A DNA stretch of 64,000 nucleotides from CAZXWN01 sp964644695 [NCBI: uncultured bacterium] (lineage in GTDB: Bacteria; UBP4; UBA4092), in contig CAZXWN010000001.1 of the NCBI GenBank assembly GCA_964644695.1, positions 248,001 to 312,000 on the forward strand, written 5' to 3'. Position 1 is the stretch's first letter; each line of letters starts with the position of its first letter. The position numbers were made by a program, and so were the translations under genes. The notes beneath the pieces were generated by a model. It had not been told where the DNA came from and did not search any database. It was given only the letters and a program-made list of their open reading frames with translations. Positions 52,521-63,195 of the stretch are shown in pieces.

Positions 52521-55500
52521 TTATGATGACAATTTATCCTTCAAATTCTGCAGGTTTGAAGAATCGGGGAAATAGGATAAGGCTTCCATTACAGCCTCTA
52601 ACGCCTTGTCATTCTGTTGCTTATCTAAGTGTTTCTCAATCAGGATTATGTATTGTTCGAGAGCCTCTTTTTTCATATCCCGGACCATTAAGAGATCAAT
52701 AAGTCTCCGTCGAATTGCAAAATGATAGGGATTGATGGAAAGAGTGCGATAAAAACTATCTGTTCGTGTATTACTTGTCTCATCATTTAATGTGGACGTC
52801 ACACTGTTATCAACAGGTGCTGATGTTGTTGCCTGGGGTTTTTCTTCTGGTTTTTGAATCTGAGTTTTTATCTGGCTCAGATTGTTTTTTGCAATTTCAG
52901 CTTCCTGAACTTTATTCATTCTGCTGAAAGCCGTTTCATTGGTGGGATCAATTTTAAACACTTTATCATATTGAGAAAGTGCATTTGTAAAATCATTGTA
53001 ATAAAGGTAAGCGTCCCCTAAAGCAATATATTCATCAATCAATTCCGCTTCCATTCCTTGTTCAAGAAATGTATCAATATATGCTTGATGCATCAGAATA
53101 TCATTGGGTGTAACTTCGAGGATCTTTTTAAGGGTAACAAGAGTATTTTCAAGATCCCCTTTCATTTTATAGATATCAACCAGTTTTTTGTATGTTTCAA
53201 GAGATTTATCTTTTTGGCCATTTGCTAAATAGCCTGAGGCAAGATGTTCAAAGGTTTTTAAGTTTGAACCATCTAATTGAACACCTTTTTCTCCAGCCAA
53301 CAATGCTTCCTGAGTATCACCGCTTCGACTGAAGAAATCGCATAAACGATGATAAAACCTTGCCAATTCAAGAGAGGGAGGACATTTAACCATATATTTA
53401 AGCAATAGCTTATGGTGAGACACATCAACAGGGCCAATACGGAATATATCTTTACAGATATTCCATCCCCGCGAAATATCATTTTGTTTGAAATATAACC
53501 CGGCTACTAAAAGATAATCATCAAGCAGATCTTCTTCAGGTCTGTATTTACGGGCATATTCCAGTATCATTAAGCGCAAATCAACATTTTCCGGGTCTAT
53601 GTCTGCTGCGCGTGAATAGTTGGCTAATGCTTCATCTGCATTGCTGGTTCGTTTGTAGTATTCAGCGATATTAATGTATTCAGTAAGTGCTTTTTCTTTA
53701 TTTCCAGAATCCAGATAGGTCTTTGCTAAGTGATGGCGAATTTCCATATCATTTGGATTGATCTTTATAGCCATATCCAGGTTTTCGATTGCTTTCTCAA
53801 AATTGTTTTGAGATACATACAATCGGGCTACTTCACGGTACTCACGTATTACATCAGCTGGTCTTTCGGTCTGAATATACAAGTTAGCCAATGCTTGGTG
53901 CATTTCTATAGAGTCTGGAATCTTATTTAATACTTCTAACAGTATTTTTTCAGCTTCTTTGTACTGATTATTATCACTATAAATTTTTGCGACATAAAGG
54001 GCTATCTTAATTGCTTGAGCGAAGTCCTTCTGATGATAATACACATCTAACAATAAGCGCTGAACATCCTTGTTAAGCGGTACTATTCCAATAGCTTCCT
54101 CTAAGATATTACGGGCTTTACTGTGTTCATTGTTTGATAGGTAAGTATTTGCTAATTTTAAATAATATGAGATGTCCTGTTCAGAAGGCCCTTCCTGGAA
54201 GAATGCACAAATGAGTGATTCCAAAATACTAATGTTATTGGGATTTATTTCATAAGCTTTCTTCCAATAAGTAACAGCGTCTGACCATTTTTCAAGTTCT
54301 TCATAAAGCGTTGCAATATTGATGAGCAAGGGCTCAGCCTTATCCATTTTGTTTGTTTCAAGGAAAGCTGTGGCTAATTTTATACGAGGGTCAATGGCTG
54401 TCCTGTCAGAATGAATAATATACTCAAGGACAGGAATGGCTTCCTGGTACGATTTATTACCCAGGTAATAATCCCCCGCCGTTTGGAATTCTTTTAAAGC
54501 TTCATCCTTACGGTTTAATTGTTCAAGTAACCGGCCTGCTTCAAGCCTGAATCTTATTTCGTCAGGATAATTCTCGACAACTTCATAGGTTACTGTCAGC
54601 GCATCATCGTATTGTCCCATTTCCTTGTGAAGAATTATTATTTTTTCAAAGGCTTTTAGAGCATCATTGGGCTTATTGTGATTTAGATAGAGATGGGCAA
54701 TTCGCTGATATGTTGGAATATGATTAGGTGATATTTCCAGAATAGACGCCAATATTTTCAGATAGTGAGAAAGATCTCTATTTGCTAATAAGGCATCCGC
54801 TAACGTAGTTAGGGTATTAATACTGTCTTCGATTCGGTTTTGCTGTAAATAGCTTTTTGATAATGTAACTGCGGCATTTGCATTTAAGGGTTCAATTTCC
54901 AATACTTGTTGCAATGCGTCATCTGCATCTTTGACTTGTCCTGATTTTCCATATAATGCGGATAAAGATAATAAGGTCTTTATCGTAGAGTCTTTATCTC
55001 CATCTTGTTTATATTCAAAAACCAGCTGTTCAAGAGCCAGAACATCATTTTGATTCAAGGAAACAATTTTCTCAAGGATTGGTTTTATTGAACGACTGAG
55101 CTGTATATCCCGGATGAGCCTGATTGCTTTCCACAGGTAGTCAGGCGCTTTTTCTGACTGATTGGCAGAAATCAATACATCCGCAATCTCAAGCAGATAA
55201 TGCTCATTAGTTGGATTATAACGACACAATTCCTCGAGATAACTCAGAGCGTTATCATAATCATTGTTATTCACTGAATTGGATACTAATCTCTCAATAT
55301 CCGTTGTAATATCTTGAGACTTTATCATTCCCTGGGACAATAAGCGCCGATCAGCGGATACTTTTAAAGTCAGAATTTCATAATCATCAGCATTTAATTC
55401 TAAAATTGATTGATAAATGGATGATGCATTTACCCAACTTTCTGTTTTCTGATGAACATTTGCTAAGTGAACTGAAATTTTTCTATATGCTTCGTAGTTA

Positions 55501-58500
55501 TTGGTTTCTTTATAGATAACTCTGCATCTTTGTAATAATGAAATGTTATCAGGTAATAAATCTCGGCTCTTTTGATAGCAGTCTATCGCTTTAGAGGCAT
55601 CTTTAATTGTGTCTCTATAAATATCTCCGCAACGGCGCATCCATACAGCCTTACGATGTGGAAGAGTTTCCAATTCGCAGGCTTTCTCATATGCTTTAAT
55701 CTCAATTGGATTAATACATATAATTCGGTAACAGTAATTTATAGCCTTGCGAGCAATGTCTGTATGCTGGATTAGTTTGTAATAAGTAGCTATTTCTGAC
55801 TTGATGTTTTTAGTCTGATGATAGAGTCCTGTCAGGGAAAGCAATAAATCACAATCATTTTCGATGATAGCGATACATGATTCACCAAAAGCTATCTTCT
55901 TATTTATATCTCCAGGGTTATTGGTATTCTTAAATAAGTATCTAAATTCATTCGCTGCAGATTCTTTGTCGCCGGATTCCAGATACCACTGACTTGAATA
56001 CTCATGACAGGTATAATTATCAGGTTCAATTTGAAGTGCTTCTTTTACCTGATAAAGTGCCTTTTCAATATTTCCATTTTTATGGTAAATCAACGCTAAT
56101 TTTTGCAGCTGTGGAACTAAGGATGATTTTGATTGTTCATCCCGAGTTAGGTGTTTACTTGTCTCCAGCTTTTGCTCAAGGATTTCTATGTTCTCGGGTT
56201 CATAATCCAAGGCTTCATTAATGTACTTTAGAGCTTCACTAAAGAGTCCTCGATTAAATAAGCAATTGGAAATATGAATGAGTGATTTTACTATTTCATT
56301 TGCTCCCAATTTTTGAATCTTCATTAATTCCAAAGAACGAGTAAGTAAAGAGTGATTATTGGGGAGCAGGGCAAGTGCTTTGGATATGAATGTATGGGAT
56401 TTATCGTAATTTTTGGACTTGAATTCAATATCGGACAATCGGCGATATAAAACTGATTTGCGAGCACCAGATTCCATTTCTAATAGTGAAGTCAGCGCTG
56501 TCACATCCGCAGGTGAAAGGCCGATGATGCTCTTTAAAACTTTAAGTTTTTGTTCTTTATCTTGTGCCTCTGTGAGATTTTTTGCCCATTGATGCTTGAT
56601 TGAAACTTCATTCCCGATATCACCCTTTTCGTGGAAAAGAAGCGATAAAACCTGATAAGTCGAAAATGATCTTGGATTAATTCTGAAAATCAATCCACTT
56701 ACTTTTATCGCTGAATCAATATCTTTTATTTCTTTGTAGTAATCAAATGCAATTAAATAATGATTTATTGCAGACTTACTGTCCTTGATATTTTCATAAT
56801 ATTGACCTATATCAATATTTAGAGGGACTTGGGTCTTGTCAATTACCAGAATCTGTTTAAGCAATTCTATTGAACGGGCATAATCCCCTTTTTTACTGGT
56901 TAAATCGTGATATGCCGATAAATCAGAAATAAATTCCTTCTGAGTCTGTTCAGTCGGATTATTTGAATATAGAGTATGATCGATTTGCAGAATATCTTCC
57001 CAGATGCTTTTTTGATCGGGGAAAAGATTAAGTATTGTCTGATAAACTTTTCTAGCTTCCCCAAGATGTCCTAAAGATTTGTGTGTATCGGCAAGTAGTC
57101 TTAAATACTGATGAATGTCCTTGGGGGATGCTTTTATTTTTCCTAATAAAGTTAAAAGAGATTCTATGAGGCTGATATTATTGGGGACTTGTTCAATGGC
57201 AGATTTTAGATGGCTGATGGCATCTTGGAAGTTGTTTTGAGATATCAGAGCCCTTGAACATTGACGATGATAAACAGCTTTTCTTGCAGAAGATGATGAC
57301 ATATCTATCAACTGAAGAGTTGCTGCTATATGATTGGGTTCAATAGATCTTATACGGTAACAAACAGCCTTTCGTTTTTGGTCATCTTTTTCTTTTTGAT
57401 AAAGATTGGAAGCTTCAAGCAAATAGTCAATTTCTGGCCCAGCTTCTTTTATGGCGTGATATGCATCCGCCATGGCATGAATGATTTGTAAACTCTCTGG
57501 TTTCCAAGTTAATAACAGTTTTCCATATTTAATGGTTTTGGAATATTCTTGAACGGCAGTGACTTGGTCGAAGATAATTTGATAGTGAATAAAAGCTTTA
57601 TCAATTTCTTTTTCTTTAATGTACAGATCTGCCAGTTCTAACCTAAGATTCTGACTATCTGGAACTAGTTCACAGGATTCTTCAAAAAGGACTAGTGCTT
57701 GTTTTGTTTGTTTTTGTACTAAATAAAGCCTTGCCAATTTTGCTGTTTCTGCGGCCAGGCGGGACTTGTCTTTCTCTGTCTCACGGATAATACTCAGTCG
57801 TTCCTGATGATACGATAAGTTATTTGAATCGAGCTGTATAAGTAATTCCGACCATTTAAAGGAGTTACTTAAATCATTTTTATGTTTATAGTTATTAAAT
57901 ATTGATTCTGATAATGGGATTAATAACGAGGGTTTTATTTTTAATTCTTGATAAGTATTGAATAATCGAAGTAGTAATGTGATATTATCCGGGACAAGGT
58001 TCAGGGCAGCTTTTAGATGTTTTTCTGACTGGTTCCAGTCTTTTTGGGTGCAGGCAATATCTGATAATCTTCTGTAATATGTAGAAATTCGTGCTTTGTT
58101 GGATTCGAAAGATATTAAGAAATTTAAAGCTGCTATATTACTTGAATCAATGCTTAATACCGACTTGGCTGTCTTTCTTGCAGAGGCGAGGTCCTCATTG
58201 TTTTTATAGACACCGGCTAAATCCAGTAATGTTTGGATATACTTGGATGTATTGCCAACAGATTCGTAAAATTTTATCAATCGTTGGTAATGTTCAGGAT
58301 TTGTATTATCTGCCTGGATAATACGCCAGCCAGTCTTATCTGTTAATTCGATGTTCCCTGATTGTTTGTATGAGGTAAACAGATATATTAAATGACGTAT
58401 TGAATCTTCTGCCTTATTTTGATTTGAATATAGAAGGGCAAGACTTTCATGACAGCTTAAATCCTCATAATTCAACTGGCATGCTTCTTCTAATAATTCA

Positions 58501-61500
58501 ATCGTTCTCGTCGTATGTTTCTTCTGAGTGTATAGCTGTGAAAGCCCTTTAATATATTCGATTAATTGATTCTTATTAGTTTCATTAGGATTATCGTCAA
58601 AGATATTCCTTAAAATGGATAACTTAATTTCATGGATGGATAAATCACTGGGTTGGTTTTCAAGTATTTTTTCAGTGTAGAGCAGGGCCGTTTTGAATTG
58701 TTTTAACTCAATACAGCGTTCTGATATTAATCGATAAACGCTGAGTATTTCTTTGGTTGATGCTTTCGATAATTCCAAGGATTCAGAAAGTCTATATAGA
58801 ATTGATAAACTATTAGGAAAACTTCCCAATAAACCCTTATAAATATCGAGAACTTTCCCCCAATTTCCTAATCTCTTATAAATCTCAGCTAATCTGTCTA
58901 ATTGTACAGATTTTCTATGGATGTTTGTTTCAGTCTTTACCAGATATATGGCGGCATCCAGATAATCTATATCAATTTTTAAAATATCTTTGCAAATAAG
59001 TCGTGCATTTTTTATATCAGAATCTTTATCGAGTTGCAGCACCAATTCCCAAAGAGTGTTTAATTGTTTTGCTTTTGCTTTTGTGTCTCTATACAAACAA
59101 GCCAATTGCAAATGTGATTTTATTTGACGAGGGTCAGCTTCGATGATTTTCTTTGCCCATATCTCTGCATATTGAATATTACCTTGTTTGTTATAGACCT
59201 CATATACTTTTTGGTAATTCTCTACAGCCTTATTATTATCTCCAGTTTTTTGGTAAAGACTGCCTAAAATTTCAAATAAATCAGAGTGAGTGGGTAATGT
59301 TTCTCGAAGTTTTTCGATGACCTCAATTGCAGCGGAATAATTCTCATTATTCTCATATAGAGAGGATATTTTTATCCCTAATTCCTTAAGTGAAATTTCA
59401 GAAGTATCCGTAGGATTAATATCTGATAGTTTTTTTAATATCGAGTACTTATATTCTAATAACGATAAATCATCAGGTTCTATTTGCAACAATCGATCAA
59501 TTGCTTGTAATGAATACTGGTAACGGCCTTTTTGCTCATTAGCTTCTGCCAGTTCTTTGTAGACCTTTTTTAAAATAAACGGCTGGAAATTGCCTTTATC
59601 CATGGCAATCGCTAAGTTGCTTAATAGTGAAAGATTATTAGGCACTTTTTCCAAAGCAGATTGATATTCTGTCGCTGCTCTATCGTACTGCTTGTTCTTA
59701 AAGTATAAATTACCTAGTCTGCGTAAATGACATGCAATTCGAGGCTTTGACTTTTCCAGATTGATGACTTGCCGTAGTGCGTCTATGTCTTCAGGTAATA
59801 GTTTTAATAATTGTTTGGAAATACTATATGCTTTAACTGTGTTCTTTTGGCTTAATAAGTACTCCAAATAACGTTTTAATATATCCGCAACTTTTTCAAT
59901 TTTATTTTCAGATAAGTATAATTTAGACAATTCCAAATAGATTAGTTCCTGTGAGTTGTCTAAAACTAGGATTTCAACACCAATTTTTTCAATTTCATCT
60001 TTGCTATTACTTGTTAATGCTTTATTGAATAAAACCAGGTAGTTTTTAATTGCTTCTTTTATTTGATTAGACTCAACATGAATTTTGGCTAACAACTCAT
60101 GAATCTCTTTATTGTCTGGCGCCCATCGTAGAGCTTCATCTAGCAATGCTGTTGATTTAGGTGCGTCTTTTCGACTTAGATATATGTTGGCTAAACCAAT
60201 TAGCTGTTTTGTGAATAGTGATTGTTCTTCTTTTGATGCTTGCTTTGAAATAAGCGGCCTGGTGATATCAATCATATGCTGTCTGGCCTGAATATGATTT
60301 GCATCAAGGGCAATTATCTTATTTAACAATAATTGTGCTTTATCAATTTTCTGTTTTTCAAGATATAAATCTGAACAATACTGATAAATTGGGATGATTT
60401 CTTTTGGGTGAACCTTGTTTTTCTCTAAAACAGTAATAACTCTCTCATATAAAGAAATATTGCTGGGTAGTATTTTCTGCGCTGATCTATATTGAATTAA
60501 GGCTTCTTTTTCGTTCTTGACCGCCGATATATCTCCTAATCTTCTAAGATATACAGCTTGCCGACCCGGGACATTAGTTAATGCGAGAAGTTTACCTAGA
60601 GCGATCACATGCTTGGGATCAATTTTTAAAATCTCGCGATAATGTCCAATGGCATCTGTCAGTTTTCCTTTATATTGTTCTAATTGTGCGAGATTTAACA
60701 AAGCACTGATTTCTGATTGGGGTTCATTTAGAGAACGGCTTAGTTTAACCATCTGAGCCCAGGAATCAATATTTGTTTTATCTAAAGACAAGATTGTATT
60801 GAGAGTTTTAAAGGCATCCTTTATGGCATCTGCTTGAATTTGGAGGCTAAATAATTTTTGTAAGTGATGTAATGTATTTATAATATTTTCAGTTTTGTAA
60901 TATAAACTCGAAAGTAAAGTATGTGTTTCAATATCATTTGGGATAATTCCACATAGTTTTTCTAAATAGTTGATGGCTTGTGTGATATGGTTATTTTTTA
61001 CTAATAAAGAGGAAACTTTTTTCAAGCTATCAGTTTTGGTTTTTATATTAGTTTTTTCATATGAAAGAACTATATCTGCTTGCTTTAAAAGAATTTCTAA
61101 ATCATCAGGGAATAGTGGTAAAAGTTTCTGCAATACATTAAGTGATCTATCGAGCATATTCTTCTGAGTAAAAATATCACATAAAAGAATTCCTGTTGAT
61201 TTGGTATTTTCATTATCCTTAATTTCTGAGTATAAGTTAAAGAGCTTGGTGTAGATTGAAACTGACCCTGCATTTGTATCGGCTAAGGTCTTTAGTATAT
61301 TTATTGCCTCTTTGTATTTCTTATTTGATGCATAATAATCAGAAATTCGTCTTTGCCATACAACTAAACGTGGAGAGTGTTGTTCAAGAATTGATAGTGA
61401 TGAATAAAGAGCTTTATCAGTTAGGTCTATTTTAGAAAGCCTGTAAGCAACTTTTCTGGCAAGCGTTATATTACTTTGTTTGATTAACAAATCTAAGGAG

Positions 61501-63125
61501 GTAAGAAGTATTGATTTTTCTTTTTCGATGTCTCTGTTTTTGTTATATAAATCGCTGAGCGAAAGCAAAACCGAAATATTACTATTATCTAATTGAACAA
61601 TTTGTTTGGATAAGGATTCTGCATCTGAGACCTTATTTTCTGACAAAGCTTTATTAAATAGAATTAGATAGTGTTGGATAGCTTCTTTGGCTGAATTTTG
61701 CTTTGCTAATAATTCAGCTAGTTTTTGATGAATATCAGGATAATCTGGATTCAGGTCTAAGATGGTTTTATAAATTCGTATTGCATGATCGAAAATATTA
61801 TTTGATTGATAATGATTTGCAATAAACAATAACTCATTTAAGGCTGTTTTATTATCCCCACTGATGATTAATGTCTGTGCCAGTTGTTCGCGATAATCAA
61901 CATTGTTGGGACTAATGGTTATTGCGCTATTCAGATACTTAATTGTCGCTTCATGGTTTGATTGAACAACACTCCTATCTATTAAATGCTTGAGTACCTC
62001 TAAAGCCTTTTCTGTTTTATTCCCTTTTAGAAGGAACGCAAGCCTAATTTCTTGAAGAATAATTGTCTCAGAATTATCTGTAACCACCAAGTCAAGGAGG
62101 TCTGATAATAAATCAAAGTCTTTATCCGAATAATCTTTTAATATAGCCTGTAACGGTTCGATGATATCGTTGGTCTTATGCTGATGAGACAGATATTTGA
62201 TTTCAGCAATTTTCCATTCAGTATTGTGAGGGTCAAGTTTTTTTAAATGTAATAAAGTCTGATGGTATGATTCAAAATCTTTTGCTTTTTCTTGAATCAA
62301 TAGCATAGAACGTAAAGTAATTACCGCATTTGCAATTAAGCCAGAATTAATTTCCAGTTGTGATTTTGGAGCAAGCCATTCAATGTTATCTGGCTGCAGA
62401 GAAGAAAGGACATCAAGTAACACCTTAAGATACTCTGGTTTGTCGGATACCGATGACAGTATTTTCCGAAGGGCAGTAATTAATAATTCATTTTGATTGT
62501 TTTTATGGAAAAGATCTATTAGCTCATGAACAATTGAAAGCTTATATTCAGATTTAAACAATATGTCTTTGATAGTTGTGTCAATTAGTTTTATATTCTC
62601 TGAGCGCAAATATATGTTTAATAAAACAAATTTCTGTTTTATATATATATCTTTGTTTTCTAACTTTTCTGCAATAAGAATGGATTGTTCAAGTATTTCG
62701 CAATCATCCGGGAGAAGCTGCGACAAATTTAAAAAACGGTCTAGAGCTTCTTCATCTTTACCATTATTGACTAGATTATTACATTCAGAAAGTGCTGCAT
62801 TTTTATACGACTGTATGTCAAAACCAAGTGATGATGAAAGTTTAAGGAAAGCTGCATCTGATGGGTACTGAGTTAGGGCGCAATATAAATCAAAAAATGA
62901 ACCCCCTTTATGTCCCGTACATAATGGATATGCACACTTAAACTGGTGCTGAGAATCATCAAGATGTAGACTGTGCAGGATTAGCTCTTTGTGAAAGGGG
63001 CAACGCAGGGAATGCTTGCCATTATCCAATCTGACCTGATCTGGGGCTAAATTTAACTCACTTACCAAAAAATCGGCAGTTAAGCTGGAATTGAGTTGTT
63101 TGATGATATTTAAATCTACTTGCAT
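52521..63125 (-). CDS. 3534-residue TPR protein with N-terminal CHC2-type zinc finger
   Basis: One uninterrupted frame. Residues 1-105 look like the DnaG primase zinc domain: C42-P-F-H45, then C64 and C69, followed by GHKGGSFFDLYCAL. The spacing is C-x2-H-x18-C-x4-C, where primases have C-x2-C in the second half. The rest is almost entirely TPR-type helical hairpins (motifs such as KALEVLKHLI, AIxxYxxxLxxxPxN). From about 61.3 to 55.6 kb an (A/S)R-K-x-V-x-x-R-R-L-x-D-I marker recurs every 269-275 residues, so eight-TPR blocks have been duplicated. No signal peptide or membrane span is seen, so it is probably cytoplasmic. The ATG has GAGG 4 nt upstream. Function unknown; a scaffold is likely. 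Confidence 0.8.
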   Translation of the reverse strand: MQVDLNIIKQLNSSLTADFLVSELNLAPDQVRLDNGKHSLRCPFHKELILHSLHLDDSQHQFKCAYPLCTGHKGGSFFDLYCALTQYPSDAAFLKLSSSLGFDIQSYKNAALSECNNLVNNGKDEEALDRFLNLSQLLPDDCEILEQSILIAEKLENKDIYIKQKFVLLNIYLRSENIKLIDTTIKDILFKSEYKLSIVHELIDLFHKNNQNELLITALRKILSSVSDKPEYLKVLLDVLSSLQPDNIEWLAPKSQLEINSGLIANAVITLRSMLLIQEKAKDFESYHQTLLHLKKLDPHNTEWKIAEIKYLSHQHKTNDIIEPLQAILKDYSDKDFDLLSDLLDLVVTDNSETIILQEIRLAFLLKGNKTEKALEVLKHLIDRSVVQSNHEATIKYLNSAITISPNNVDYREQLAQTLIISGDNKTALNELLFIANHYQSNNIFDHAIRIYKTILDLNPDYPDIHQKLAELLAKQNSAKEAIQHYLILFNKALSENKVSDAESLSKQIVQLDNSNISVLLSLSDLYNKNRDIEKEKSILLTSLDLLIKQSNITLARKVAYRLSKIDLTDKALYSSLSILEQHSPRLVVWQRRISDYYASNKKYKEAINILKTLADTNAGSVSIYTKLFNLYSEIKDNENTKSTGILLCDIFTQKNMLDRSLNVLQKLLPLFPDDLEILLKQADIVLSYEKTNIKTKTDSLKKVSSLLVKNNHITQAINYLEKLCGIIPNDIETHTLLSSLYYKTENIINTLHHLQKLFSLQIQADAIKDAFKTLNTILSLDKTNIDSWAQMVKLSRSLNEPQSEISALLNLAQLEQYKGKLTDAIGHYREILKIDPKHVIALGKLLALTNVPGRQAVYLRRLGDISAVKNEKEALIQYRSAQKILPSNISLYERVITVLEKNKVHPKEIIPIYQYCSDLYLEKQKIDKAQLLLNKIIALDANHIQARQHMIDITRPLISKQASKEEQSLFTKQLIGLANIYLSRKDAPKSTALLDEALRWAPDNKEIHELLAKIHVESNQIKEAIKNYLVLFNKALTSNSKDEIEKIGVEILVLDNSQELIYLELSKLYLSENKIEKVADILKRYLEYLLSQKNTVKAYSISKQLLKLLPEDIDALRQVINLEKSKPRIACHLRRLGNLYFKNKQYDRAATEYQSALEKVPNNLSLLSNLAIAMDKGNFQPFILKKVYKELAEANEQKGRYQYSLQAIDRLLQIEPDDLSLLEYKYSILKKLSDINPTDTSEISLKELGIKISSLYENNENYSAAIEVIEKLRETLPTHSDLFEILGSLYQKTGDNNKAVENYQKVYEVYNKQGNIQYAEIWAKKIIEADPRQIKSHLQLACLYRDTKAKAKQLNTLWELVLQLDKDSDIKNARLICKDILKIDIDYLDAAIYLVKTETNIHRKSVQLDRLAEIYKRLGNWGKVLDIYKGLLGSFPNSLSILYRLSESLELSKASTKEILSVYRLISERCIELKQFKTALLYTEKILENQPSDLSIHEIKLSILRNIFDDNPNETNKNQLIEYIKGLSQLYTQKKHTTRTIELLEEACQLNYEDLSCHESLALLYSNQNKAEDSIRHLIYLFTSYKQSGNIELTDKTGWRIIQADNTNPEHYQRLIKFYESVGNTSKYIQTLLDLAGVYKNNEDLASARKTAKSVLSIDSSNIAALNFLISFESNKARISTYYRRLSDIACTQKDWNQSEKHLKAALNLVPDNITLLLRLFNTYQELKIKPSLLIPLSESIFNNYKHKNDLSNSFKWSELLIQLDSNNLSYHQERLSIIRETEKDKSRLAAETAKLARLYLVQKQTKQALVLFEESCELVPDSQNLRLELADLYIKEKEIDKAFIHYQIIFDQVTAVQEYSKTIKYGKLLLTWKPESLQIIHAMADAYHAIKEAGPEIDYLLEASNLYQKEKDDQKRKAVCYRIRSIEPNHIAATLQLIDMSSSSARKAVYHRQCSRALISQNNFQDAISHLKSAIEQVPNNISLIESLLTLLGKIKASPKDIHQYLRLLADTHKSLGHLGEARKVYQTILNLFPDQKSIWEDILQIDHTLYSNNPTEQTQKEFISDLSAYHDLTSKKGDYARSIELLKQILVIDKTQVPLNIDIGQYYENIKDSKSAINHYLIAFDYYKEIKDIDSAIKVSGLIFRINPRSFSTYQVLSLLFHEKGDIGNEVSIKHQWAKNLTEAQDKEQKLKVLKSIIGLSPADVTALTSLLEMESGARKSVLYRRLSDIEFKSKNYDKSHTFISKALALLPNNHSLLTRSLELMKIQKLGANEIVKSLIHISNCLFNRGLFSEALKYINEALDYEPENIEILEQKLETSKHLTRDEQSKSSLVPQLQKLALIYHKNGNIEKALYQVKEALQIEPDNYTCHEYSSQWYLESGDKESAANEFRYLFKNTNNPGDINKKIAFGESCIAIIENDCDLLLSLTGLYHQTKNIKSEIATYYKLIQHTDIARKAINYCYRIICINPIEIKAYEKACELETLPHRKAVWMRRCGDIYRDTIKDASKAIDCYQKSRDLLPDNISLLQRCRVIYKETNNYEAYRKISVHLANVHQKTESWVNASSIYQSILELNADDYEILTLKVSADRRLLSQGMIKSQDITTDIERLVSNSVNNNDYDNALSYLEELCRYNPTNEHYLLEIADVLISANQSEKAPDYLWKAIRLIRDIQLSRSIKPILEKIVSLNQNDVLALEQLVFEYKQDGDKDSTIKTLLSLSALYGKSGQVKDADDALQQVLEIEPLNANAAVTLSKSYLQQNRIEDSINTLTTLADALLANRDLSHYLKILASILEISPNHIPTYQRIAHLYLNHNKPNDALKAFEKIIILHKEMGQYDDALTVTYEVVENYPDEIRFRLEAGRLLEQLNRKDEALKEFQTAGDYYLGNKSYQEAIPVLEYIIHSDRTAIDPRIKLATAFLETNKMDKAEPLLINIATLYEELEKWSDAVTYWKKAYEINPNNISILESLICAFFQEGPSEQDISYYLKLANTYLSNNEHSKARNILEEAIGIVPLNKDVQRLLLDVYYHQKDFAQAIKIALYVAKIYSDNNQYKEAEKILLEVLNKIPDSIEMHQALANLYIQTERPADVIREYREVARLYVSQNNFEKAIENLDMAIKINPNDMEIRHHLAKTYLDSGNKEKALTEYINIAEYYKRTSNADEALANYSRAADIDPENVDLRLMILEYARKYRPEEDLLDDYLLVAGLYFKQNDISRGWNICKDIFRIGPVDVSHHKLLLKYMVKCPPSLELARFYHRLCDFFSRSGDTQEALLAGEKGVQLDGSNLKTFEHLASGYLANGQKDKSLETYKKLVDIYKMKGDLENTLVTLKKILEVTPNDILMHQAYIDTFLEQGMEAELIDEYIALGDAYLYYNDFTNALSQYDKVFKIDPTNETAFSRMNKVQEAEIAKNNLSQIKTQIQKPEEKPQATTSAPVDNSVTSTLNDETSNTRTDSFYRTLSINPYHFAIRRRLIDLLMVRDMKKEALEQYIILIEKHLDKQQNDKALEAVMEALSYFPDSSNLQNLKDKLSS
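55632..61349 (-). repeat. Higher-order intragenic repeat of about 815 nt (eight marker positions)
   Basis: The second Arg (or its aligned equivalent) of the xxRRLxDI marker begins at 61347, 60540, 59718, 58893, 58068, 57261, 56439 and 55632. Steps are 807, 822, 825, 825, 807, 822 and 807 nt, i.e. 269-275 codons, close to eight 34-residue TPRs. The copies have diverged strongly at DNA level but keep this marker and a following LxPNNxSL string. Confidence 0.85.
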
Positions 63126-63156
63126 AGCCCCTCATATAACCCAAGATTGATAAATA

Positions 63157-63186
63157 AGGGGAAGAGGATTCGCATCCTCTTCCCCT
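63157..63186 (-). terminator. Hairpin after the exported ConA-like gene
   Basis: A 13-bp perfect stem (AGGGGAAGAGGAT with ATCCTCTTCCCCT) whose minus-strand loop is GCGA, a GNRA tetraloop. It follows the partial gene by 9 nt and precedes the TPR giant. The tail (TTATTTATC) is only moderately T-rich, so it could also be a 3'-end stabiliser. Confidence 0.65.
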
Positions 63187-63195
63187 ATACCCAAT

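Noticed and set aside
52521-63125. A primase or helicase gene
   Set aside because: Only the N-terminal zinc segment resembles DnaG; no TOPRIM or P-loop motif follows, and the rest is TPR.
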